From the NCBI GenBank assembly GCA_021806295.1, contig JAJZXS010000023.1, positions 1 to 48,366 of the forward strand: DNA of 48,366 bases, written 5' to 3'. Origin of the DNA: Thermoplasmata archaeon. Lineage in GTDB: Archaea > Thermoplasmatota > Thermoplasmata > Thermoplasmatales > Thermoplasmataceae. Position 1 is the first letter of the stretch; each line of letters opens with the position of its first letter. The translations under genes and the position numbers were made by a program. The notes under the pieces are model-generated. The model saw nothing but the letters and a program-made list of their open reading frames with translations, was not told where the DNA came from and ran no database searches. Of this stretch, positions 9,694 through 19,139 are shown in pieces.

Positions 9694-9712
9694 ATATTGA
9701 TAACGTTACAGA

Positions 9713-9722
9713 AAATATATAT
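9713..9722 (-). promoter_or_regulatory. TATA-like box of the eno-dphB unit
   Basis: An AT-only stretch (AAATATATAT reading on minus) is centred about 24-26 nt upstream of the enolase ATG. No ribosome-binding site follows, so the messenger is expected to begin at or very near the start codon. Confidence 0.6.
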
Positions 9723-9857
9723 TTATTGATTATTCCTATGTTAACGTATGGAAATAATGTGGAATTGCCCAGAGCCATTGAAACGTGTTTAGTTATAAAT
9801 ACTGACTAGTTAAAAGAGTATAGGAAAGCTTAATTATTAGGATTAGATAATGATAAC

Positions 9858-11837
9858 GTGGACGCTAAAGATGATGATGTTGAAGAATGGGTGTCTAATT
9901 TAGGCATAAAAAGCACCAAGGAAATTGAGGTTCCCAAACTTCTTTTTAACCAGGTCATCGGGCAGGAGCATGCCGGTGAGGTAATAAAAAAGGCAGCAAT
10001 GCAGAAAAGACACGTGCTGCTTATCGGTGAACCCGGTACTGGTAAGTCTATGCTTGCCCAATCTATGGTTGATTTCTTACCTAAAGAAGACCTCGAGGAT
10101 ATACTATGTTTTCCGAATCCAGAAGATTCAAATAAACCCAAAATCAAGACATTTCCTGCAGGCAAGGGCAAGGAAATATTAAGACAGTACCAGATAAAGG
10201 CTGAACGTGAAAAGAAGGACCGGTCTAAAAGTCTTCTATTCATAGTTTTATCCATAATTTTACTTGGTGCTATCCTTGCCATATATCTGTGGATAACGAG
10301 CCCGACGTTAGAGGGAACCGCCATAGAAATTTTATTCCTTGCCATTATAGGAGCAGCATTCCTGTACATAATCATGGCAATGAATCCTGCAGCCCGTATG
10401 GAAAGGGCCATGGTTCCAAAATTGCTTGTAGGCCATAATCCCAATGATAAGCCACCCTTCATAGATTCTACAGGAGCACATTCCGGAGCGCTTCTTGGAG
10501 ATGTAAGGCATGATCCGTTCCAGTCAGGTGGGCTGGAAACACCTGCGCACGAGAGAGTCGAGGCAGGAAACATGCAGAAAGCCGACAAAGGTGTTCTCTT
10601 CATTGATGAAATCAATCTTCTGAGGCCAGAGGATCAGCAGGCCCTGTTAACTGCCATGCAGGAAAAACGTTTCGCAATATCCGGCCAGAGCGAGAGGAGC
10701 GCAGGTGCCATGGTACAGACAGAGCCTGTTCCATGTGATTTTGTGCTTGTGGCGGCAGGAAATCTGGACGCAATAAGAAACATGCATCCAGCCCTGAGAT
10801 CAAGGATAAGAGGATATGGTTATGAAGTTTACATGAACGATACCATGGAGGATAGCGACGACAACAGAAAGAAAGTCGTTCAGTTCATAGCCCAGGAAAT
10901 CGCCAAAGATAAAAAAATACCTCCTTTTGATTCCGGTGCAATCACTGAGATACTCAAAGAAGCACAGAAACGTGCTGGTAGAAAGGGCAGGTTAACATTG
11001 AGGCTCAGGGAACTTGGCGGACTTGTCAGGGTTGCCGGAGATATAGCTGTAACAGGCAAGCAGGCTATTGTGACTGCAGATGATGTAAACGAGGCAAGAT
11101 CACTAAGCAAACCAGTTGAACAGCAGATAGCAGACAGGGCCATAGAGGTCAAAAAACTCTATAAAATGTTCACTGGTAGTGGAAGTGCAATAGGAAAGGT
11201 AAACGGGCTGGCTGTTATGGGATCTTCAGATATGTCTGATTTTACCGGGGTTGTTATGCCTATAGTTGCCGAGATAACACAGGCACAGCATCCCCATAAC
11301 GGAATGGTATATGCGACAGGCAAACTTGGTGAAATAGCCAAGGAGGCAGTGCAGAATGTTTCTGCTGTTATAAAGAAGATCAGTGGTAAAAATGTTGCAG
11401 ATGTGGATATCCATATACAGTTCATCGGAACATATGAGGGTGTTGAGGGAGACTCAGCCAGTGTTTCCATAGCTACAGCTGTTATATCTTCTCTGGAATC
11501 CATTCCGGTTGACCAGACAGTTGCTATGACCGGTTCACTCAGTGTTCGTGGTGATGTCCTGCCTGTAGGCGGAGTTACTGCAAAGGTTGAAGCTGCCATA
11601 GATACAGGCCTTTCCAAGGTTATAGTTCCCGCATCCAATTTCAATGATATCATACTGGACGAGGCACATAAGGACAAGATTCAGATTATCCCGGCAACAA
11701 GAATAGAAGACGTTCTTGAAAACGCCCTTATAACCGGTCCTGAAAAAGATAAATTCCTTCAAAAGATAAAGGACATAGTAAATCCAGCAAGCGATATCAA
11801 AAAGCCCGTTCAGAGAAGGGGCACAAATGTTGCATAA
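9858..11837 (+). CDS. lonB: Archaeal membrane-anchored Lon protease (LonB)
   Basis: This ATP-dependent protease is tethered to the inner face of the membrane. Domain order: AAA+ Walker A GEPGTGKS (57-64), two transmembrane helices inserted between Walker A and Walker B (about 124-147 and 155-175), Walker B GVLFIDE (245-251), then the serine peptidase domain with catalytic Ser533 (GDSAS) and Lys576 (TAKVEAA). The helix insertion is diagnostic of LonB. The start is GTG at 9858; no in-frame ATG lies nearby. A TATA-like TTATAAATA at 9792-9800 suggests a leader of some 35 nt. The last codons overlap the Cgi121-like gene by 11 nt. Archaea lack FtsH, so this is probably the main membrane quality-control protease. 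Confidence 0.95.
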   Translation: MDAKDDDVEEWVSNLGIKSTKEIEVPKLLFNQVIGQEHAGEVIKKAAMQKRHVLLIGEPGTGKSMLAQSMVDFLPKEDLEDILCFPNPEDSNKPKIKTFPAGKGKEILRQYQIKAEREKKDRSKSLLFIVLSIILLGAILAIYLWITSPTLEGTAIEILFLAIIGAAFLYIIMAMNPAARMERAMVPKLLVGHNPNDKPPFIDSTGAHSGALLGDVRHDPFQSGGLETPAHERVEAGNMQKADKGVLFIDEINLLRPEDQQALLTAMQEKRFAISGQSERSAGAMVQTEPVPCDFVLVAAGNLDAIRNMHPALRSRIRGYGYEVYMNDTMEDSDDNRKKVVQFIAQEIAKDKKIPPFDSGAITEILKEAQKRAGRKGRLTLRLRELGGLVRVAGDIAVTGKQAIVTADDVNEARSLSKPVEQQIADRAIEVKKLYKMFTGSGSAIGKVNGLAVMGSSDMSDFTGVVMPIVAEITQAQHPHNGMVYATGKLGEIAKEAVQNVSAVIKKISGKNVADVDIHIQFIGTYEGVEGDSASVSIATAVISSLESIPVDQTVAMTGSLSVRGDVLPVGGVTAKVEAAIDTGLSKVIVPASNFNDIILDEAHKDKIQIIPATRIEDVLENALITGPEKDKFLQKIKDIVNPASDIKKPVQRRGTNVA

Positions 11838-12249
11838 AATTTCCTATTTTACCTTAAATAAATTTGATGAACATTTTTTTGAATTTTTTAAAAACACCCA
11901 TGGACTTTTTCAACTGATAGATTCAAGTAATATTATTTCTGAGGTTCAGGTAATGGAGGCAATAAGAAAAACTGACAGGTATATATTACATAATGAAAAG
12001 ATACGGTTCCCTGGAACAGTACTTCTGATGTACATTGCCCGCACAAATCAGATCAATGTGGCAATAGAAAAATGCGGGATAAATGAAAAAACTAGGCATG
12101 GAATTGCGGTATATTCTAACCCAGAGGATTTAGATAGAATAATTGCTGGAGGTTACATAACCATAACAGAGAGATTCCTACCATTTGATGTATCTGGCTA
12201 TGATTTTCATGTATTTTCAGAGATGGCAAAAGTGGATTTTACACTTTAA
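11827..12249 (+). CDS. Cgi121-like KEOPS complex subunit
   Basis: The 140-residue protein matches the Cgi121/TPRKB pattern: an N-terminal beta/alpha part, a helix with [15 protein letters not shown], the central [25 protein letters not shown] segment that mirrors the family's conserved 'leucine/tyrosine-Ala-x-x-x-Gln-Ile' region, and a strand with GIAVYSN. KEOPS makes the universal N6-threonylcarbamoyl-adenosine in tRNAs reading ANN codons; Cgi121 helps deliver tRNA and binds Bud32. The start ATG overlaps the end of lonB (11827-11837), so translation is probably coupled. A Pcc1-like subunit lies at 42068, while Kae1/Bud32 are not in the window. Identification is from pattern by eye. Confidence 0.7.
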   Translation: MLHKISYFTLNKFDEHFFEFFKNTHGLFQLIDSSNIISEVQVMEAIRKTDRYILHNEKIRFPGTVLLMYIARTNQINVAIEKCGINEKTRHGIAVYSNPEDLDRIIAGGYITITERFLPFDVSGYDFHVFSEMAKVDFTL

Positions 12250-13129
12250 TAGCTGAGACAACATCATAAATTGCGCTGTATGTAAGGTTAAATTGACTGA
12301 TCGGGTTTTCTATGGCCTTAGCGGCAGTAATATTTCCGAACTTTATGGCCTTTTTCAGTTCCACTCCTCTATACAGGGCAGCATAAAGTCCGGCTCTAAA
12401 AGAATCTCCCGCTCCAATGGTATCATTTATATTTTCTGCCTTATATCCCGGTATCCGCAGACTTTTACCATTTTGGATCAGTACAGCTCCCTCTGCACCC
12501 TCGGTAACAATTACATCCTCTACAGTTCTATTAATATCCTGTTCATCCAGGCCAGTCATTTCTTTGAGGTGTTCAAATTCTTTCCTGTTCATGATTAGCA
12601 TGTGGCTGTGATCAACCATATACCTCGCAGTTTCACCTGAATATGTATACCATATTTCCTGCCCGGGGTCAAATATTATATCTGCTGATTTTTCCCTTTC
12701 TATTATTTTTATATATTCTTTAACAGGTCCGGTGCCTATGTTTATGTGTTTATAAGTTCCATATTGAAAATTTACAGATGGTTTCCAGTCATTCATAGGA
12801 CCCTGAAACATATAAGCTATCTGCTCCCTTCCATCTGACGGGATATAGCAAATAGGGCCCATTGCATCTGGTATTATGTCCACATGCTCAGTACTGATAC
12901 CCAATTCCTTGAATTTTTCAATATACGGAACATGGGTAGAGCCACCCACCGAGGAGTATAGATCGAATTCAAGTCCAAGTGAATGAGCCACATATGCAAA
13001 ATTGCCCGCTGTGCCAGCAAATTGCTCTTTCAGTCCTGTAACGCCTCTGGCTTCTCCAGGTTTTGGTAGGGAACTTACACCTATATTTACGTCAATGTTG
13101 AGATGACCGAAATAGGCTAAAAATTTCAT
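12239..13129 (-). CDS. PfkB-family sugar or nucleoside kinase
   Basis: This ribokinase-fold kinase has the N-terminal FGHLNIDVNI strand, the di-Gly signature GTAGNFAYVA, and the C-terminal PfkB signature DTIGAGDSFRAGLY, whose Asp is the catalytic base and whose Gly-Ala-Gly-Asp forms the anion hole. At 296 residues it is typical. It closely resembles ribokinase-like proteins of Thermoplasma (the MKFLAYFGHLNID start in particular), for which a nucleoside kinase role seems possible. ATG 13129 is preferred to the upstream frame start at 13171 because the protein homology begins there and a minus-strand TATA-like TTATATACAA at about 13148-13157 fits a leaderless start. Its 3' end overlaps the Cgi121-like gene by 11 nt. 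Substrate cannot be read from sequence. Confidence 0.87.
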   Translation of the reverse strand: MKFLAYFGHLNIDVNIGVSSLPKPGEARGVTGLKEQFAGTAGNFAYVAHSLGLEFDLYSSVGGSTHVPYIEKFKELGISTEHVDIIPDAMGPICYIPSDGREQIAYMFQGPMNDWKPSVNFQYGTYKHINIGTGPVKEYIKIIEREKSADIIFDPGQEIWYTYSGETARYMVDHSHMLIMNRKEFEHLKEMTGLDEQDINRTVEDVIVTEGAEGAVLIQNGKSLRIPGYKAENINDTIGAGDSFRAGLYAALYRGVELKKAIKFGNITAAKAIENPISQFNLTYSAIYDVVSAIKV

Positions 13130-13246
13130 TACCCTGTAATTATATGATTGTATATAATAATTGATAGGCAACTGTTAACTCTGGGAGAATTTATCTTCCG
13201 GAGTAGATAATTTTATTTCAGGTGATATATAAGTTCATACGAAACA

Positions 13247-13256
13247 TTTATAAGTA
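13247..13256 (+). promoter_or_regulatory. TATA box of the secretory MoxR/DUF58 operon
   Basis: TTTATAAGTA is centred about 26 nt before TTG 13278. The spacing supports a leaderless transcript starting with that UUG codon, and thus decides the start of the secreted protein. Confidence 0.6.
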
Positions 13257-13277
13257 TATATAGTATTAATTCTATCA

Positions 13278-14900
13278 TTGAATCATAAGGTTTTACTGGC
13301 AATGGGGATTAGTGCAATTTTGATAATCATGGTATTTGCAGGTGCTAATATAGCATATCCAGAATATCACCCCGTGGACCGCCTTATAAATGGGCAGGGA
13401 AACAATACCACATCTCACGGCACCCATCCTTTACCGTTTTCAAATAGGAATTATACCCTGAGTGGCAACATATCAAATCTGTATAATGGACTTCCGGTGA
13501 ATGGCACTGTTATAATAAAAAATTCTACAATGTCCAGAGAGTTGAATTATAGTAAGAACGGTACATTCTGCACTATCCTGCCGGGAGGAAGTTACTCTAT
13601 AACCTACTCTTCTCCAGGTTTCAGCAACTATACAACATCTATCGACCTTAATAAAAATACTACAGAAAATCAGGCTATCACACCGGTAGCAAGCATTGGT
13701 CCCGGGCTTTCAGATATAGGTAGCATGGCTGCCATAGCCTCTAACAGCGTCAATATTTCAAATACAGTACCTTATTTGAGCAATAAAAGCATTTCATCCG
13801 GTGCCGGTAACAATGATATAAATTCAATACATGATGTAAATATAACACTCAATCTTGGTAAAGATCTTGCCAATAAACAGTTTGTTGCTTTGATAGATCA
13901 GAACTCGGCTGTTTACCAGTATTCTGGATTTACTAATAGTAGCGGTGAAGATAATATAACACTCGACTATTCGGGGAATTATACAATATCAGCATACACG
14001 CTTTATTATAATTCCAGTGCTATTAGCTACAACACGGCAAATGGAACGGGAACCATAAACTTCCATATGGTAAAAAGGCAAATATATGCCGAAACTGTAG
14101 AGTTAAGCAGCGACTATAGATTAAATGGGAGTGTGGCTGTGGATAACTCCACACTGAACGCTTACGGTGGTATTTTTACCCTGTATAATACAAACATTAC
14201 CTCAAATTCATCAGGAACTTATTACAATTATTCCATTCCTTCGGGTATGTATAGATTTTTCTACACAAATCCAAATTTTGTTAGCAAATCGTTTACTCTG
14301 AATGTTACCCATAGTGGATATTCAAGAGAAACCGTAAAAGCATATATAATATCTGTAAACATTACCGATAATACAGGATTTCCATATTCTTACACACTGT
14401 CAGGAACTTCATACAGCAATGGTGCTCACAGGGCTCATGCAGGAAATAACTTCTTGAATATAATGGTTTCAGGAAAAACTCTTGATACAAAAGATATCTA
14501 TTTAACTCCCGGAACCCCCTATTACGGAATCAATCTAACTATAAATAACAATAACTTCACCCTCAGCGGAACTGAAAATTATAGCAGTGGAAAAACTCTT
14601 TATTTGAACTACACCGGCAGTTCTACCAGTAATAGCCTGGTTGCAGGAATGGAACTGAAAAATATAAAGTTCAATGGTAGCACATCATATGCCACAATTG
14701 TTCAGAGCTCTGGATCAAAAACCGTGGCTGGTTCAATGGCAAATTCTGAATTCAATCTAAGCAATCCATTGGCCATATCATCAAGGTCCATTACAGTTGA
14801 ATTCGATATTAATAATACTGTTGCAGATGAAACAGGTGGAATGCAGCTTTATGTGCTGGCATACACTGTAAATGGAAACGGGAATTACAGTTCGGAGTGA
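13278..14900 (+). CDS. Secreted or signal-anchored Asn/Ser/Thr-rich protein, probably heavily N-glycosylated
   Basis: I do not recognise a domain family. The N-terminus has a short basic stretch (NHK) and a hydrophobic core (about residues 5-26) typical of a signal peptide or anchor. The remaining 510 residues are extracellular in style: rich in Asn, Ser, Thr, Tyr and Gly, with about 30 N-x-S/T sequons counted by eye and repeated beta-strand-like segments. Several 80-100-residue blocks recall carboxypeptidase-regulatory-like or Ig-like folds (VNGTVIIKNSTM, GSYSITYSSPGFSNYT, GMYRFFYTNPNFVSKS). No C-terminal membrane helix is seen. The UUG start is chosen from the TATA spacing; ATG 13302 would remove the basic residues of the signal. 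It heads a six-gene operon with MoxR and DUF58 genes. Surface exposure is inferred. Confidence 0.75.
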   Translation: MNHKVLLAMGISAILIIMVFAGANIAYPEYHPVDRLINGQGNNTTSHGTHPLPFSNRNYTLSGNISNLYNGLPVNGTVIIKNSTMSRELNYSKNGTFCTILPGGSYSITYSSPGFSNYTTSIDLNKNTTENQAITPVASIGPGLSDIGSMAAIASNSVNISNTVPYLSNKSISSGAGNNDINSIHDVNITLNLGKDLANKQFVALIDQNSAVYQYSGFTNSSGEDNITLDYSGNYTISAYTLYYNSSAISYNTANGTGTINFHMVKRQIYAETVELSSDYRLNGSVAVDNSTLNAYGGIFTLYNTNITSNSSGTYYNYSIPSGMYRFFYTNPNFVSKSFTLNVTHSGYSRETVKAYIISVNITDNTGFPYSYTLSGTSYSNGAHRAHAGNNFLNIMVSGKTLDTKDIYLTPGTPYYGINLTINNNNFTLSGTENYSSGKTLYLNYTGSSTSNSLVAGMELKNIKFNGSTSYATIVQSSGSKTVAGSMANSEFNLSNPLAISSRSITVEFDINNTVADETGGMQLYVLAYTVNGNGNYSSE

Positions 14901-14905
14901 TTTAA

Positions 14906-15463
14906 TTGTTGTTCAGGAAAAATTCAAACAAAATTGTAGAAGAGATGCCACAGGAAAAAACTGTTTTAAAGATTAAAACAGTTGACGATATACCTGTAAT
15001 AAAGGAGATGCGTAGAAAAATAGGCAATAATGAGAGAAGAGAAGCCGTGTTATACGGGTATGCCAACCTGAAAAGTGACTATGCAAGATATTTCGGATCA
15101 CCATTGTACGGGTCAAACCGGGAATTTATACTTGGGGAAATGGCAAACTTCGGCGTTAAGCCCGAAAATGAAGAGTCCCTGACAGACAATATTGCAATCA
15201 AGGCGATAATTGCGGAATCCAAATATCCTGAAAAAGCAGATAATGAGGATAAGGAGGGGAAAACAAATGATAGAGAACACACAAGATTTTTTGCCATGAA
15301 GAAGATTGCACTTTTTTACTTTAATTATTATGAAATCGCAAGATTTGGAAACTATAACTGGGAAAAACTGGAAGAAAAAGACATAATAGACCCCGTAAAG
15401 GATATATACAATTATATGGATTTGATGAAATTATTCTATAACGGTGATTCCGGTGGGAATTGA
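14906..15463 (+). CDS. DUF4129-like cytosolic protein of a MoxR/DUF58 operon
   Basis: The 185-residue soluble protein has no signal or membrane helix. The pattern 'Y-x2-L...Y-A-R-Y-F...N-R-E-F...L' followed after a charged linker (about 105-122) by a helix ending FNYYEIARFGNY resembles the C-terminal domain called DUF4129, which usually hangs from a transglutaminase-like membrane protein encoded beside MoxR and DUF58. Here it stands alone. The start is TTG 14906, with GGAGTGAT at 14894-14901 as a good ribosome-binding site. The gene sits 5 bp after the secreted-protein gene and overlaps the next gene. The DUF4129 assignment is a weak resemblance judged by eye, and context carries most of the weight. 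Confidence 0.6.
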   Translation: MLFRKNSNKIVEEMPQEKTVLKIKTVDDIPVIKEMRRKIGNNERREAVLYGYANLKSDYARYFGSPLYGSNREFILGEMANFGVKPENEESLTDNIAIKAIIAESKYPEKADNEDKEGKTNDREHTRFFAMKKIALFYFNYYEIARFGNYNWEKLEEKDIIDPVKDIYNYMDLMKLFYNGDSGGN

Positions 15464-15932
15464 TTTATTACACACAATCTCGGATTACAGCACAGGGGTC
15501 AAATTCCTTTATCCGGTAATGATTCTGGTGGTTCTAACAGTTTTTGTTACAGTGCATTCACGCAAATTCCGGAAATATGATGATGAGGAGGTTATCCATA
15601 AAATAGACCTGCAAATATATGAGACTGATTTTCTTAAGGAGCTTGAATTGATAAAATCCGGTGATTTTTCCCGTTATATTACTATGATAGACAGTGATAT
15701 GAATAAAATATCCACATTAATGAAGGAATACCGCACCATGGTAAAAAAATACAATAAGTATAATTCTCAGGCAGCTTCGTCATCCAGCAGCATCATGAGG
15801 AAGCGTGCAGTTAGATTGAAAGACGAATATCTCATGAATTTACTGCAAGATCTTGAAAGCATGAGGAATCTGAAGATGTCTATAATCAACGAGGAGGTGT
15901 ATGAGGAATGGAAGAAGAAACAAAAACAGTAA
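15453..15932 (+). CDS. Single-pass membrane protein with cytosolic coiled coil, MoxR/DUF58 operon
   Basis: I do not recognise the family. One transmembrane helix lies near the N-terminus (VKFLYPVMILVVLTVFVTV), followed by a basic stretch (HSRKFRKY), which puts the C-terminal 120 residues in the cytosol by the positive-inside rule. That part is charged, helical and coiled-coil-like, with a Ser-rich break (SSSSS). It may tether or regulate the ATPase encoded next. Two GTG starts are possible; 15453 is preferred because a perfect GGTGAT site at 15443-15448 precedes it, while GTG 15444 lies inside that site. Both overlap the end of the upstream gene, so translation is coupled. Its 3' end overlaps the MoxR gene by 25 nt. 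Confidence 0.6.
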   Translation: MGIDLLHTISDYSTGVKFLYPVMILVVLTVFVTVHSRKFRKYDDEEVIHKIDLQIYETDFLKELELIKSGDFSRYITMIDSDMNKISTLMKEYRTMVKKYNKYNSQAASSSSSIMRKRAVRLKDEYLMNLLQDLESMRNLKMSIINEEVYEEWKKKQKQ

Positions 15933-16864
15933 GGGATATAGCAATGGATATGGAAACATCAATTGATGAAAAGGTGATAGGTTCCAGAAGAATAGTCCGC
16001 TTCATGCTGATCTCACTTTTCACAAATAACCATATTCTAATGGAGGGAGTACCGGGTCTGGCCAAGACAATGCTGGCGTCGGAATTTTCAAAGCATTTGG
16101 GGCTGCAGTTCAAGAGAATCCAGTTCACCCCTGATATGCTCCCCTCGGATGTAACAGGAAACATGGTTTTCAACCCTGAAACCCGGAAAATGGAATTCAG
16201 GGAAGGGCCTGTGTTTTCAAATATTGTTCTGGCCGATGAAATAAACAGAACACCGCCAAAGGTTCAGTCTGCGCTGCTGGAGGCCATGGAGGAAAAGCAG
16301 GTTTCAGTTTACGGAATAACCACACAGCTGCCATCACCCTTTCTTGTAATAGCCACACAGAACCCCATAGAGCAGGAAGGCACGTTCCCGCTTGCAGAGG
16401 CATTAATGGATCGTTTTCTGTTCAGGTACTATCTGGACTACCCTGATAGGGAGGATGAGGTGAGAATACTTGCATCTGCGTATAAAAATAGTATTCAGGC
16501 TTATAGTAAACTCGATTCTGATACGATTATGGGCTTTAGAAAAATGGTTGAAAATGTATACGTCAATGAAGATATAATAGAATATATCATAAATATTATA
16601 AGGAAAACAAGAGAATCGGACATGGTATTTGTTGGGGCAAGCACGCGTACGGCTGTAAAATACCTTCACGCAGCCAGGGCAAACGCTCTTTTGAGCGGAA
16701 GGAACTATGTGATACCTGAAGATGTAATCTTCATGGCAAAGGAATTACTTAACCACCGTTTAATACTGCGTCCTGAGGCCCTGATGGACTCAGATTCAGA
16801 CTATAAGAAAATAGTGTACAATGTTATAAATTCAATAATTAACTCGGTAGAGGTACCCCGATGA
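15908..16864 (+). CDS. MoxR-family AAA+ ATPase
   Basis: This is a classical MoxR-proper ATPase: Walker A GVPGLAKT, Walker B ending IVLADEINRTPPKVQSALLEAMEE, sensor-1 VIATQNPIEQEGTFPLAEALMDRF, and a C-terminal helical lid with the sensor-2 region GASTRTAVKYLHAARA. At 318 residues it is typical. ATPases of this clade act on DUF58/VWA proteins and are thought to assist folding or assembly of membrane or surface complexes; the substrate is usually unknown. A GAGGAGGTG stretch at 15891-15899 serves as ribosome-binding site. The stop overlaps the DUF58 start by ATGA. It differs from the RavA-like ATPase at 3906, so the window holds two separate MoxR modules. Confidence 0.93.
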   Translation: MEEETKTVRDIAMDMETSIDEKVIGSRRIVRFMLISLFTNNHILMEGVPGLAKTMLASEFSKHLGLQFKRIQFTPDMLPSDVTGNMVFNPETRKMEFREGPVFSNIVLADEINRTPPKVQSALLEAMEEKQVSVYGITTQLPSPFLVIATQNPIEQEGTFPLAEALMDRFLFRYYLDYPDREDEVRILASAYKNSIQAYSKLDSDTIMGFRKMVENVYVNEDIIEYIINIIRKTRESDMVFVGASTRTAVKYLHAARANALLSGRNYVIPEDVIFMAKELLNHRLILRPEALMDSDSDYKKIVYNVINSIINSVEVPR

Positions 16865-18153
16865 TAAAAAAGCCTGGCTATGCAATACTGGCACTTTTAA
16901 CATACGGGATCATAGAATCACTGCTGCTTGGCTATAAATATTATATTATACTGGCTGTTTTGCTTTTTTTTACTGTTGCCTTTGAGGTTATTTATTTCAA
17001 CATATATGGATCAGGGGTTGTTTCCAGAATATCTGTCAAACGGGAGTCAGATACTGTAAAATTCAGAAAAAACAGAAAATTCAAAATAACCCTCCATTTT
17101 GTAAATGGAAATAAATACCCTGTAACAGTCCATTTCTTTGATGAGGGCATAGATATACTGGAAATTTCCGGCAATACAGGTGGCAATATAAGGATTCCTG
17201 CAAATGGTTATCACGATATAGAATACTGGATAGTTCCCCGGTATATAGGGAAATACCAGTTCGGAAATATAAGGATAACAGTATCCGACCTATTCCATAT
17301 TGCCTCTATTCAGAAAACCTTCCTCAGCAGGTCTGAGATCCATATTTCGCCATCCATGTCAGATATAAAATCCAGCAGGAGCGAAATGCTCAGCAGTTTT
17401 TTATACACATTCGGAAATCATTATTCACACAAAGTGGGTCAGGGATATAATCTCTACGGCGTGAGGCCATATACATTCGACGATGACCCGAGATTCATAG
17501 TGTGGTCTAGATACGATGAGGCAAACAACAATCTACTTGTGAAACAGATGGAGGAGGAGCGGGAAATTACCATAATTTTTATTGTGGATTACAGTACATC
17601 CATGAATTATGGATCCAGCGACCGAATATACGACAGGGCAGTGCTGGACATAATCAATTCCTCATACTTCATGGTTAAAAACAGGGATAATGTTGGTTTC
17701 CTCCTATATTCAGATGCGATAAAGGTTTACATACCTCCTGATAAGGGGGGCAAAAGCATAGAAAGCCTTGAAAGGGAGGTCTCTGACCTGATACCATCAG
17801 GAAATTTCAATCCTCTTAGTGCAATTAAATATCTGGAAAAAAAGCAGAAGAAAAATGCCCTGTTATTTCTGATAACAGCCTCATCCAGTGCAGCTGAAAG
17901 TATTGGTTACCAGAGAAACCTTACGATTTTTATTGTAAACCACGAATCATATTATGACTATAAGCCTGAGGGAGAATTTGATGCACTTTTGATACACGAT
18001 GCAAGGTTCAGGGAGGTCAATAGCCTGGCCAGAACGGCCAGCAGGATAAGAAACAGGGGCGTACGGTGTGCATATGTGAACAGGAGCAATATGATGCAGA
18101 GGATACTCTTTGAGTACAACTACGGGAGGAGCATGAATAAGGGGGCATCGTGA
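16861..18153 (+). CDS. DUF58 domain protein with VWA-like fold
   Basis: Two N-terminal membrane helices (about residues 5-20 and 22-42) are followed by a beta-sandwich-like segment with KFRKNRKFKITLHF and then the DUF58 core GVRPYTFDDDPRFIVWSRYDEANNNLLVKQ. The C-terminal half is a VWA-like domain with a MIDAS-type DYSTSMNYGS. In DUF58 proteins this domain faces the cytosol, where it meets the MoxR ATPase. At 430 residues the length is typical. The start ATG overlaps the MoxR stop (ATGA). The consensus R-x-Y-x2-G-D is written R-P-Y-T-F-D-D here, so a Gly is replaced by Phe-Asp. Function of the family is not established beyond its genetic tie to MoxR. Confidence 0.9.
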   Translation: MIKKPGYAILALLTYGIIESLLLGYKYYIILAVLLFFTVAFEVIYFNIYGSGVVSRISVKRESDTVKFRKNRKFKITLHFVNGNKYPVTVHFFDEGIDILEISGNTGGNIRIPANGYHDIEYWIVPRYIGKYQFGNIRITVSDLFHIASIQKTFLSRSEIHISPSMSDIKSSRSEMLSSFLYTFGNHYSHKVGQGYNLYGVRPYTFDDDPRFIVWSRYDEANNNLLVKQMEEEREITIIFIVDYSTSMNYGSSDRIYDRAVLDIINSSYFMVKNRDNVGFLLYSDAIKVYIPPDKGGKSIESLEREVSDLIPSGNFNPLSAIKYLEKKQKKNALLFLITASSSAAESIGYQRNLTIFIVNHESYYDYKPEGEFDALLIHDARFREVNSLARTASRIRNRGVRCAYVNRSNMMQRILFEYNYGRSMNKGAS

Positions 18154-18154
18154 A

Positions 18155-19003
18155 ATGGACAGATTATCAGTTACAGTGGCAGCAGCAATAATATTCGTTC
18201 CTGATTTTATTATGATATTTGCAATGAGGAATTTAATCTACAGCCAGACAATTGTGTATTTTGTTCTGATTTTTACTGCTGCATTTATACTGATAAAATT
18301 TATAAAAATATATGGCATTGTGGTTTTCTTATTGCTGGTACTGGCAGTTCTCCTCCTTTACCTTAAAACACTTTATGCATATACTACCACTGTTTCAAAA
18401 TATTTTTTCTACTTTCCTAATATGCCAGTATCGTATAAACTGATTCTTACTGTTATCACCCTTATAATAGCTTTTTTTGTAATACAGGGTATATTTTCTA
18501 CAACGTTCTGGCATTTGCTTTCCTACTATTTTACTGCCACGGGAATGCTGCTGATGCAGATGGCAACCCTGGCGTATATGAGGGCCGGAGATATTGGAAT
18601 AAATACGGTTTCTTACCTCTCCAGCTATAATTATATGTGGGTACTGGAATACCGGTCTGTTATTTCACTTCTGGCTCATGGCTACCAGACTTACCTTCCG
18701 CTTTACAGGCTGAGCCTTCCACTATCACTGCAACTCTCCGCAGGGTTTGCCATTTCTGTGATAGGATCTATTTTCTGGCTTTATGTAAAGGATAGCAAAA
18801 GCAATGACAATACAGCCGGTTCCTTCTCTATAGTCCCCGGGGTTATAATTGGATTTATTTTCTTTGTTTCGCTTCGCTATTTTATACCGGATAGATTTGA
18901 ATTCCTTTATATGGCTATTGTCATAGTTCTGGTTTTCATTATTATATCCTACAGCAACAGAAAGGGCAGGGACACTTCTATAAACATTGAAGGCGAACAG
19001 TGA
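18155..19003 (+). CDS. Polytopic membrane protein, last gene of the MoxR/DUF58 operon
   Basis: I do not recognise the family. The 282-residue protein is almost entirely hydrophobic, with about eight transmembrane helices in pairs (for example 10-29, 32-50, 52-69, 90-112, 117-135, 185-210, 220-240, 246-264), and a loop rich in Tyr and Ser between helices 5 and 6. It starts one base after the DUF58 stop, so it is certainly in the same operon. In related loci the membrane partner is a transglutaminase-core protein; no Cys-His-Asp triad of that type is visible here. It could be the membrane platform of the system, by position only. Confidence 0.7.
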   Translation: MDRLSVTVAAAIIFVPDFIMIFAMRNLIYSQTIVYFVLIFTAAFILIKFIKIYGIVVFLLLVLAVLLLYLKTLYAYTTTVSKYFFYFPNMPVSYKLILTVITLIIAFFVIQGIFSTTFWHLLSYYFTATGMLLMQMATLAYMRAGDIGINTVSYLSSYNYMWVLEYRSVISLLAHGYQTYLPLYRLSLPLSLQLSAGFAISVIGSIFWLYVKDSKSNDNTAGSFSIVPGVIIGFIFFVSLRYFIPDRFEFLYMAIVIVLVFIIISYSNRKGRDTSINIEGEQ

Positions 19004-19106
19004 ATTTCTTCTACAGCTACGGCATGATGTCTCCAGCTTTACTTTTAAAGCATACCGTGGCACTGAAACTATGCAAATAAAAGCAAAAATTTATAGTTAA
19101 TGCATG

Positions 19107-19117
19107 TATTATATATT
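19107..19117 (+). promoter_or_regulatory. Predicted TATA box of the candidate small RNA
   Basis: ATTATATATTA is centred about 28 nt before the start of the structured element at 19140, the spacing used throughout this window for transcription starts. No plus-strand open frame of plausible protein follows. Confidence 0.4.
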
Positions 19118-19139
19118 ATCATAGACCAGTAATAAAAAA

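Noticed and set aside
9249-9729. Plus-strand open frames opposite enolase
   Set aside because: Shadow frames of eno; Cys/His/Trp-rich with no domain pattern.
11159-11677. 172-codon frame antisense to lonB
   Set aside because: It mirrors the protease domain codons and has Ser/Thr/Pro-rich shadow composition; no promoter or ribosome-binding site.
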